From Formicarius rufipectus (taxonomy: Eukaryota; Chordata; Aves; Passeriformes; Formicariidae): a DNA stretch of 64,000 bases. The notes under the pieces are model-generated. The model saw only the letters and a list, made by a program, of their open reading frames with translations. It was not told the DNA's origin and searched no databases. Each line of letters begins with the position of its first letter. The stretch's first letter is position 1. The stretch is from NCBI GenBank assembly GCA_013399695.1, contig VXAU01002347.1, forward strand, positions 1 to 64,000. The letters are read 5' to 3'. A program made the translations under genes and the position numbers. Positions 33,549-43,040 of this stretch are shown piece by piece.

Positions 33549-35448
33549 CTCTGAGAGTGCCCTTCTGCTCTGCAGAGCACACCCCGAGATGACCCCCCAG
33601 GGGTCTCACAGTTGACATTCCCCAGAAGGAGTTGTCTTGGCCCCTGAGCCAAAAGGCACTTTCACAGTGCTGGGCACACAGTGATGGGCTCTGCAGTGCT
33701 CTGCCCCCTGGCACTGCCACCCAGCAGCCTCCAGCAGCACCAGAGCTCTGCCCTTCTGCACACCAACCTGGTTTTTTTGCCCTCATCACCTTTCTACTTC
33801 CCTCTGTAGGTGTGCAGGCACAAAGCCAGAAGGTCCTGTGCTTTTCTGACACCACCATGCTATAAAAAGAGAACAGCCAAAAAGGAAAGGAATGTCCTCA
33901 AAAAAAAAAAATCCCAAACAAAGTAAACCCAAACAAAATCACAAAGAAAAAAAATAATCCAAACCAATGACTTCTCAAGTGATGTGGTTTTCTGTCCTGA
34001 AAGTACATCCAGCTGGACAGCTCTGCCCGTGTTCCTTCCACCAGAGCAGCATCCCTAAGGCAGCAGAGAGCACCCAGTCCTGAGTTTTTCCACACACACA
34101 CACACTGGAATAGCCTCTGTTCCTCCTCCTTCCCCAAAACTGGTGGGACAAAATCCATTGCACCTTGCAGGGCCTCAGCTTCAGTTGCATCCCAGCGAGT
34201 CTGCACAGCTCCTGGTGGCCACCAGCCTGCTCCAGAGAGGCTGTGCTGACCTCTGAGAGCTCAGCTGAACAGAGTCCTGCATGGGGTGAGACACAGGAAA
34301 ACACTCCAGCTCCTTCTTCTCCACCCTCTGGGTCCTCCTTGAGTTGAAGCCACGATGAGTTATCAAGGTGCCTTCTCCTTTCAATCCTCAGAGAGGGTCC
34401 TGAGTGGAAGCGGAAGCAAAAGAAAGAAGTTGCTGTTTGATAGGTTGGCACACAAATTGCCTCCAAGACCCCAAACCACGAGCTCTGTGGGGCTTCAGGA
34501 GAGTCTCCAGGGGCCTGTGCCGTGTTCCAGCTGGGAGCTCCTCTCCAGCTGCCCCAGGTGAAGGCAATCCAAGCCAAGAGCTGCCCCTGGACCTCTGGAG
34601 AAGACAGAGAGGAGCATCTTCCACACCAATACTGAAGCACCGAGTCACCCCTGGCCAGATGGTGAGAAGGTTCAAAGCCTGGAAGGTGTTGATAAACCCA
34701 CTTTCCACGGCAGGGCTGCTCTTGGCTGTGGGCAGGGGGTGGATGTGCTGAGAATTCCTCTCCAGCCACCACAGAAACACCCCCTGGAGCACTTTGGAAA
34801 ACACATTTTCATTGGCTCAGGGACAGGGGGGGAATAAAAGTTGTTGGCAGCAGGAACTTGGCAGTGCCCTAAAAATACAAGAGCTGCATTAGCATCTTTA
34901 TTACAAATGTAATTGGGGTTTTTGCTTTTGGGTTTTTTTTTTTAATTTGTGACTGGAGAAAGGGTCACCAGCTAAATACACCCCTGTAAAATCTGCAATT
35001 GAAATTTCATTTCACGCCGGGAATGTGGGAACAGTTTACATAAACAGCATCCATTCATCACTGAAAAGAAAGGTCAGATGTACATTAGGCTGCTACTATT
35101 CTTTTTTTCTCCTGTGATTATTTATGGGTTGGTGATGAGGTTTGTTTTCACAAGGAGATAGAATTAAAGCTTTTTGAAAAGCCAAATCACATTCCAACTG
35201 AAAGGAGAAACCTCAAGTGAGGAAAGCAGAGTATTTATTGCTTTGACCCCCCCGGGGCAACCACAGGAAGGCAGAGCTCCCTCCTGGAGGCAGAAGGCCC
35301 AGCGTGGCCCCTTTTGTGTTGCCCCCTCTCAGACTGCCAGTTTCTGGCAGTCCATTTGGCGTTTCCCACTCTAAATTTGAGGGAGAGTTAAAAATTCCAA
35401 AATCCAGAGTGTGGAGAGCATGCTGGATCTGCAGATAAAGAGGAAAAG
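33549..35448. other. Unique non-coding stretch
   Basis: Includes a short (CA)n tract near 34091-34104, an A run at 33899-33911 and a T run near 34933-34944. The 265-codon minus-strand frame at 33975-34772 has no recognisable domain or repeat and overlaps several other open frames, so it is not called. Confidence 0.45.
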
Positions 35449-35453
35449 CCTCT
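35449..35453 (+). repeat. Target-site duplication of LTR C2 (left)
   Basis: CCTCT precedes the LTR and recurs at 36140-36144 directly after it. Confidence 0.8.
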
Positions 35454-36139
35454 TGTAGCGGTTTTCACCCGCTGTCCACCCAAACCTCCAGGGTCCCATT
35501 TCCCAGAGGGAAAGGAAAAGGAGAAAAGGCAAAAACCAGCTGAGAAATCATGGCAAAGCAAACTCAGAGTGGCTAAATACTGAAATTTATTGCTGACAAG
35601 ATAAGAACTAAAAATAAAAGTATTAAAACTAAAAGGTAAGAAATAAATGAGTCTTAAGAACCCCTTTCTCCTCCCACTCCTCCCTCTCTCCAGCAGTTCC
35701 AGGGAGCAGGGAATGGGGGTTTGCAGGTGTTGGTGCTGCCATTGCTCTTGTCCTGGGGGTCACCCCATGGGCTGCAGGGGAGTCTGTGCACCCCGAGGGA
35801 TCTCCAGGGGCTGCAGGGGGTGGGAATAACTTTCAGTCCTTCCCCCCCTGCTCCCGTGGGGTCCCTCCTTCTCCTCCTCCTGCTCCCACCTTGGTCTCTG
35901 TGTTGTTCTCCCATGGCTGGAATTCCCAACTGCCCCACACTCCTGAATTCTTCACTCTGTGATCCCAGAGCTGGGACTGGGATTCTCAATTGGCTCAGCT
36001 CTGTCCACCAGCAGGAGGTCCCTCCTGGCCCTGGCTGTCCTTGGCTCCACAGCACAGGAGAAGCTTCTGGCAGCTTCCAACAGAAACCATCCTGGAAGCC
36101 CCCCCTGCTACTAAAATTCAGCTACAGAAACCTCTGACA
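35454..36139 (-). mobile_element. Solo ERV LTR, family C, copy C2 (complete)
   Basis: 686 bp. On the plus strand it runs from TGTAGCGG to CTCTGACA with duplicated CCTCT flanks (5 bp, ERVL-like). Reading on the minus strand, GCAATAAA occurs about 135 bp before the end, a plausible poly(A) signal, hence the orientation. The terminus has a hairpin with AGCGG/CCGCT arms. The plus strand of the GC-rich half carries a long antisense frame (35721-36137) shared with copy C1. Confidence 0.9.
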
Positions 36140-36144
36140 CCTCT

Positions 36145-36734
36145 GTTACTCAACCATTTACTCTACTGCTCCAGGAGACCTTAGGCCAGTTTCAGCTCCT
36201 TCAGCTCATCACTCTTTTGGCACAATTACTGGGTCAATAAGAAATGCTTTCCCCTGGCTGAAAGAGGAACCTTCTCTGTGATCTCCATATTGTATTTATA
36301 TTCTTTGATAATAATGCAATAAATAAATATTAATGTGATTAGTAAATGCGCACAAATGTAATTAAGAACGATTAGTGTAACTTTCCTCCTTTCAGACTGC
36401 AGAGATCTCCAACAGCTGCATTTCCAGGCTTTGGGGGAAAGCCTCTCTTCGAGTTTATGTTCCATAGTCATGCTTTGGTTTATATTAAAATTAATTAAAA
36501 CATAATTGAAATTCAAACATACCATACTCCCCTGTTACATAAAGAGGTGTTGAAAGTCCTTATTCTTTCATTCCCTCCACACAGGACATTCCTACAAAGC
36601 ATCAAGATGTTGGGTCAAGGTTCTAACATGGATCAGAGACCCCAGAGCACCTGTCCATGAATCCTTCCTCTCCCTGGGAGGGAAATGGAATGAGGCAGAC
36701 ACAGGAGCCCTGGAATTCTGGATGTCCATGGTTG
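36145..36734. other. Unique AT-rich non-coding stretch
   Basis: Contains ATTAATGTG, TTAATTAAAAC and similar motifs. No gene recognised. Confidence 0.45.
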
Positions 36735-37215
36735 TATTAAAGTCTCTCTCCCCCCTTGATTAAACAGGATGTGGCAATACAGAGCAGTGCAGAACTCAGA
36801 ATGATAATCATCTGTCATTAAATATTGGTCAAATTAAACCTAAAATTGCTTGGCTTTCACTCAGTTGCTAAATATAAAATAAAGCCCTGCAACATGCAAA
36901 TAAAATTGTGTACAGGAACTAATAAAGTGAAACTGTGCATGGTGATGTCCTCAGGGAAGAAAAAAGTTTCCCTCAGGTTAAAACCTGCAACTGGCTCAGG
37001 CTGCTCAGCCCCGTGAGTGCCCTTGGAGAGCTGCTCTCACCAGCAGCATAATTCAGAAGGCAATATTACACTTCCTTACCCAAAAACGTCCCATGGCAGT
37101 TTCATCTGCACTTTGGAGTGATGAAGTGCACACTGGCCAAGTGATTTTTGCAGACAAGAGGGCTGCAAGAGACGTTTCAGAGGAGAACCTGCCTCGTGGA
37201 GGCACCAGCTGTCCC
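36735..37215 (+). repeat. 481-bp direct duplicate, copy 1
   Basis: Equal in length to 42344-42824 and differing from it by nine substitutions counted by eye, with no indels. It is not related to the CR1 or LTR families here. It holds a polypyrimidine run and AAACAG (AG at 36766-36767) and a CCCC/GTGAGT donor (GT at 37013), which would bound a 245-bp exon. In the frame through it there is one internal TAA, so it is not a simple coding exon. Flanks on both sides are unrelated to those of copy 2, and there is no obvious short duplication around it. Confidence 0.92.
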
Positions 37216-40200
37216 GCAGCCAGCACGTTCCTTCAGGTGCCCCAGGAGGAAGGAGGCACCGAACAGTCTGGGTTTAGGGCTGCAGATTCCAGTCCCTGCT
37301 CAAGTCAAACATAATTGAAATTAAAACATTCAAGCATTCAGTATCAACTGTATCAATGGGTTCAGTTCTGCTCAAGTATTAACCCCTTACGACTTCACTA
37401 ACCTCGAGTGCACACTCCCAACTTCCCCAGAAAAGTCGTGACCCATCCTAATCCCTCAGGGATGAACAAAGGAAGGGCTTTCCCAAACTCTCCAAAGAGT
37501 TTTGAACCAGAGTTCTGGTTCAGAAAATCTGATTGTCCAAGTGCCTTTTTCTAAAGCTTCTTTAGCCACTCCTTAACACAGGGGCTGTGCTTTGGTGTCA
37601 GGTTTGTCATGGCACTTTCCTTTATGTGCTGTTTGACTTCTTACATGGCCTTGGCTGGCAGCTGCAGCTTCACTTAATTTGTGAGGCACTGGGGAGAGCC
37701 TGCCAGCACTTGAGAAACACCAGAAAAATAACCAGTGCTGAAATTAAATAATTCAGTATTCAAAAAATACAAGGAGCTTTTTTGCTCTGCAATCTGAGGG
37801 CTTCAAGGCCGGTGTTTTCTCAGCTCATGAGGACGTTCTCAAGACACCCTTCTGTCTGCAAATGTAAAGCCCTACAATAGCACTTCTTCCAAGCCTGGCA
37901 CACCAAACTCTTCCCATTTTCATCTCTGTGAGTACATAATTTGCCACTGCTTTAATATGTGCTATTGTATTAATGGCTTCAGCCAGAAAGGTTTATGAAT
38001 GCATATGCTGAGGCCCCCCCAGACACCCCGGGGCTCTTCAGAGTGAAGCAATTTAAACATCAGCTCTATTCAAAAACCTCAGTCAAGGCCTCGTCAGCAG
38101 AAACTTTTTGTTGCCTCTGTGCACATTGGTGATTTCACCTGAGCATTAAAAGCAGCAAGAAGACAGAAAGGCTTTAGCAGCTTTTGTAACCCCATTGTTA
38201 ATGTGCACAGGAGGAGAGCTGAAGTTTCAATCCATTATCCACCAGACCGTTGGGCTCAGCTCCTTCCCACCTCTTTTTCTCCCACCACCACTCCATTTGA
38301 AATGGAAAATGAGGTCACACCTCATTCTGCATCCCCAGAGAAACCCTTCCAACTTCCCCCTGTTTACACGGAGGAGAAGTGAAGGATCCTATTTGGAGTT
38401 TCAAGAACAGCTGTCAGACAGAGCAGGGCTGTGATGGGATTCCTGAAGGACAAGCAGCAGCCCTTGAACTCTCTGTGTGGTGTTCATTATCGGTGCCTTG
38501 GCACCAGCCCAGGCTCTGTCTCCTACAGACACCTCTTTATACATGGATGAGGGCCTGGAGAGCACAGCAGGGCAGCAGAACCTCCTGAATTCTGCATATT
38601 AGCATATTCATTAAGCATAATCAATAATTAATATGGCCCCTTGACAGAACGTGGGGATTGCACTGTGTCTGTTCTGGAGGGATTCCAAAGTGCTCAGGCC
38701 GTGGTTTGTGGGGCAGAGCTGAGCTCAGAGCATGGACACACGGGGACTTTCCACCCTTTGTGGCAACGCTGAGAACTTCCCCAGGGCAGGGCACACCCCC
38801 TGAGGGCAAAACCAGACCTAGTGATGGAGGGGCTTCTTCTTCTCGGGTGCCTTTTGCAGCTTGGAGGTACCTGAGGGGTGTTCAGGGGGCTCAGAGGGCA
38901 CCGACAGATGAAGGGCCCCACTGCTGACGATCACACCTTCTGCACCTCCAGGAGCATAAAGCTACTTAGGAAAAAAAAAAAAAAAAACAGCTAAAGGAAA
39001 ACTTACAGCATCTTTTTTTAGCTATTAGAGCATATTACAACTCTCCTGGTGCCCAGGACTTCATTGCAAACCTCTCTACCAGCAGAGCTGCGGGAGCTGT
39101 GGAATACACGGAGGTGGAACTGAGCCTCTTCCTTCCCAAAGTGCACACCTCTTTCATCTAATCAAATCACAATAACAAAAATCTATTCTGACCTCAGTTT
39201 GTAAATGGCCAACACATCTTTAAGGTGGCAAGAACAAAGAAATTCCAACCCCAGCCTTTCCCCTTCAAAGGACATCATTTCCCTTCCCTCATTGCAGTGC
39301 CTGCACCTCCTTCCCTTCCTCACTGCACAGCCATGACCTGTCGACCGCTTAGAGCAGAAAAGTGAAAAAGAAATAGGCTTTTAATGCCTCTCCCATTCTC
39401 CATTAAGTTGTCACCCCAAGTGGGAAGGGGAACAGCAGAGCAGGTTGCTCATCCCTTTGCAGAAGTGCTTGGACATGCTGTCCTGCAGCAGGACAGGGCA
39501 GGGAGAAGATGAGATAAAAATGTCATTGCAAAAATGAGAATCTCCCGCTCCGTGTCTGTCCCTCCTCTGTGTTTGGCTCTGCCTCAATCAGCTTTTGTCT
39601 CTGTCTCCATCAGATTTAAGTGAGGTTCCCTTCCAAACGATATTATTATCATTTCAGAAATACTAAAGGGCTGTGACAGTCAAAACAACAGTGTAAACTG
39701 GTTTTCAACTAATTTGGACTTAAAATGTGCCGGGAAACGTTAATGTGGGAGACGGAGACCCCTACGGAAGGATTATGGAACACAGTCAGGTTTTTCCACT
39801 AAAAATCCATTTCCATTGAATTATTAGCTTTTCAGAATGAAATATTTCTGAGGGATGATTTAATTTCCCCAAGAGCTGTTGGCCTTTGCTTGAAATGTGA
39901 TATTGGGTCCTGTCCCTGCTGATTAATTTGGGCTGTGATGAATAGCGTCGGATGCGGAAGTTGTGCTTTCCATATATTAATAATATCAGAATTTAGGCAT
40001 TTCTACCCATTTCAAAGAGTGTTGTGACATCTAGGAAATACAAAGAACACAAGTGCATTATTTAACAACATGATTTATGACAAAAATAAGCAAATTAGGA
40101 GTCCAGTTGGGAAGCTGCTAAACAAGGCTGGGCTGTGCAATTCCTCCATACTAAAACCTTCACATGGATAAACGTTTGGGGCCTGGATGTTTCCTGTCCT

Positions 40201-40642
40201 TTTTGCTTTCAAGCTTTTATACTCTTTGTTTCTGATTAGCAAAAAGCTTCTCAAAGGGCTAAAATTTAACTCCAACTAGAACTGGATGCTGCAATGTGGT
40301 AAATCATCACGCATGACCAGTCCCATGTCCTGCATTCCAACTGGTCATCTCCAAGAAGGAGCCTTCAAAGAAGGGAAATTATTGTTAAGCTAAAAATCCC
40401 TTTTTTATTCATTTGGCTGTAATTGACAGGACTGAACACAGATTTATTTTTTTTAACATAACACTTGCATTATGTGACCACAAACACGTTTCTAATTAGA
40501 TACAAAGCACAACAAACCTTTCTTCCGAAAATCAGAAGAAAAGAAGTTTGCCTCTCTGTGCCTTCTCCACCTCAAATTCCCCCACCTCACTCTCTTTTTC
40601 TACCTAACACACACTCTGCTTATCAAGAAAAGGCAAGAACTG
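37216..40642. other. Long unique non-coding stretch
   Basis: 3.4 kb without recognised mobile elements. It holds an A run at 38971-38987 and an AT-rich, possibly conserved island at 39640-40020. No coding exon was recognised. Confidence 0.45.
39640..40020. promoter_or_regulatory. Candidate conserved enhancer-like island
   Basis: Complex AT-rich sequence with GATATTATTATCATTTC, CTAATTTGG, GAATTATTAGC, TTTAATTTCC, GATTAATTTGG and TATTAATAATATC. Homeodomain-type cores recur without being simple repeats. The call rests on motif density only. Confidence 0.22.
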
Positions 40643-40750
40643 ATCACAGAATCACAGGGTTGTTAAGGCTGGAAAAGACCTCCAAGACCATCAAGTCCAA
40701 TCATCAACCCAGCCCCGCCACCGTAGTCACCACTAAACCATGTCCTCAGG
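40643..40750 (-). mobile_element. CR1 LINE, short 3' end, 'CAAGTCCAATCAT' type
   Basis: Plus-strand view: ATCACAGAATCACAGGGTTG, AAGGCTGGAAAAGACCTCC and ATCAAGTCCAATCATCAACC, then CACTAAACCATGTCCTCAGG. This is a distinct CR1 subfamily shared with 52222-52510. Confidence 0.9.
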
Positions 40751-41432
40751 TCTAGGTCTCTGTTGGGGGTAGAATTAAGCCTTGAAGATCAGAGTGGACT
40801 CATTTTTACCACCCAAATGGTGCTGAGGCCACAGAATTTCACTGAGCAGTTTCCTCCCTGTGACCACAACCCTTCAACTGGTACTTTATATGTGAAGTCA
40901 CACATTCAATTCGGAGACCTAAAGAAGTGGCAGAAGCTTCACCACATCCCAGTAAAGGTTGTTCCCAAGGCAAGCTGCCCTCAGGGGGAAAATCTTGGGA
41001 CTTTCTCTTAGCCTCAAACTGCCTGGCTTTGCACTGGAAGCAAAAAACTAGTAGTCCAAAGGAAGATAACAAATTGGACTTTTCTCCCCAAGGTCCATAA
41101 CCCAGAGTTCACAGCTGCTGTGGGAAACCACAAGAGCCACAAGGCTGTGGGAGAAGAACATCCTTATCCCATCCTCAAGCAATGGAAGAGCCCAGGCAGG
41201 AGCTCAGACAGGACACAGACACCTCTGGAGGGGCAGGGTTGTGTTCCACCAACCCACTGGTGACAAACCCAGCACTCTCGGGGTGGCACCAGCACAGAGT
41301 CACCTTCCTTGGAAACCCCTGGAAAGAAAAGGCTTCCTGCTTTTTTAATGCATGATAAACTTCTTTTCCAAACCTCACAGCTGTGCATTTTGAAAGCCTT
41401 GTTTGTAAGCAAAAAGCTTGATGAAGCTGAAG
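40751..41432. other. Unique non-coding stretch
   Basis: No recognised gene or repeat. A short frame at 40763-41011 lacks any domain. Confidence 0.45.
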
Positions 41433-41672
41433 GAGGGCAGGGCTGGATGGGATGTTGGGAAGGAATTCCTGGCTGGGAGGGTGGGCAGGCTCTGGCACAG
41501 GGTGGGCAGAGAAGCTGTGGCTGCCCCATCCCTGGGAGTGTCCCAGGCCAGGTTGGACGGGGCTTGGAGCACCCTGGGCTGGTGGGAGGTGTCCCTGCCC
41601 ATGGCAGGGGTGGGACTGGGTGGGCTTTGAGGTCCCTTCCCACCCAAACCATCCTGTGGTTCTGTGATTCTG
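41433..41672 (+). mobile_element. CR1 LINE 3' end
   Basis: Well-preserved tail: GGGCTGGATGGGATGTTGGG, GGAATTCCTGGCTGGGAG, GGCTGCCCCATCCCTGGG and GAGGTCCCTTCCCACCC, ending GTTCTGTGATTCTG. The copy is close to its subfamily consensus and so relatively young. Confidence 0.95.
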
Positions 41673-42343
41673 TCAAACAGAAGTTTCCAGACTTTTTCTT
41701 TTCCAGGCTTCCTGTTCAACTCTCATCTCTGCACACATTTCTATGCCACGTGCTGTGCCAGAGAAGATGTTTCACAACTCATAAGCTTTGCTTGACCTCT
41801 GAAAATTAAGAAATCATGTTGATATTACTAAATACAAACAAACACCTGCAAAGACACCTTTAGTTTGTGGAACAAGAGGTTTCATATCAGACCTCCTTTT
41901 TCCCCATAGATTGTCATGACTTTTTTGACTGTTTTCAGATGCATCAGCCTTAATTAATTTCGCTGGTTCCCACAGTATTTACATCCCTGTGTAAGCTGAG
42001 CCTTAGCCAAGCCAGGACTGTGCTGTTCTGCCCATCCAGGCAGAGCTCCTTTTCCCATGTTATCCTCATTTTCCCATGTTATCCTCATTTTCCCAGACAG
42101 AACACCTAGGAATGTTTGCCAATGAGACAGCGATTTCAAACTCTGCTACCACAACGTCAGTTTGCTCTTTGTGTACTTTTAAAAAATAAATATTGCAGGC
42201 ATTTAAAGACACAAACGAGGGAAACGCTCTTGGAATTCCATTTTAAAGCAGTAACTAGAAAAATTATTAAATTAGACCTCTGCAATTTAGTTAATAATCC
42301 CACTACACTTCTTTAACATAAACTTGAAGCTGTTTTCCACTTA
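41673..42343. other. Unique AT-rich non-coding stretch
   Basis: Contains two copies of a 17-bp CATTTTCCCATGTTATC-like string near 42047-42086 and nothing else recognised. Confidence 0.45.
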
Positions 42344-42824
42344 TATTGAAGTCTCTCTCTCCCCTTGATTAAACAGGATGTGGCAATACAGAGCAGTGCA
42401 GAACTCAGAATGATAATCATCTGTCATTAAATATTGGTCAAATTAAACCTAAAATTGCTTGGCTTTCACTCAGTTGCTAAATATAAAATAAAGCCCTGCA
42501 ACATGCAAATAAAGCTGTGTACAGGAACTAATAAAGTGAAAATGTGCATGGTGATGTCCTCAGGGAAGAAGAAAGTTTCCCTCAGGTTAAAACCTGCAAC
42601 AGGCTCAGGCTGCTCAGCCCCGTGAGTGCCCTTGGAGAGCTGCTCTCACCAGCAGCATAATTCAGAAGGCAATATTACACTTCCTTACCCAAAAACGTCC
42701 CGTGGCAGTTTCATCTGCACTTTGGAGTGATGAAGTGCACACTGACCAAGTGATTTTTGCAGACAAGAGGGCTGCAAGAGACGTTTCAGAGGAGAACCTG
42801 CCTCGTGGAGGCACCAGCTGTCCC
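42344..42824 (+). repeat. 481-bp direct duplicate, copy 2
   Basis: Pair of 36735-37215, 5.6 kb away in the same orientation. The acceptor-like AG (42375-42376) and donor-like GT (42622) are both retained. Its right edge is only 7 bp from the 3' terminus of a minus-strand CR1 (42832). That places it immediately downstream of that CR1 in the CR1's own reading direction. Confidence 0.92.
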
Positions 42825-42831
42825 ATGTTTT

Positions 42832-43040
42832 CATAGAATCTCAGAACCACAGGACATGTTGGGTAGGAAGGGACCTCAAAGCCCACCCAGGGCCATGGGC
42901 AGGGACACCTTCCACCAGCCCAGGGTGCTCCAAGCCCCGTCCAACCTGGCCTGGGACACTCCCAGGGATGGGGCAGCCACAGCTTCTCTGCCCGCCCTGT
43001 GCCAGGGCCTGCCCACCCTCCCAGCCAGGAATTCCTTCCT
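42832..43040 (-). mobile_element. CR1 LINE 3' end abutting the duplicate
   Basis: Plus-strand view: CATAGAATCTCAGAACCACA, GGAAGGGACCTCAAAGCCCA, CCATGGGCAGGGACACCTTC, GCCCCGTCCAACCTGGCC and CATCCCTGGGAGTG in reverse, ending near CCAGCCAGGAATTCCTTCC. Confidence 0.93.

Noticed and set aside
33975..34772. 265-codon minus-strand open frame
   Set aside because: It overlaps other frames on both strands in GC-rich DNA, with no recognisable domain, compositional shift or splice context.
38971..38987. A17 run preceded by CATAAA, as in a processed pseudogene tail
   Set aside because: No gene-like sequence precedes it and no duplication flanks it. Avian CR1 machinery rarely makes poly(A)-tailed retrocopies.
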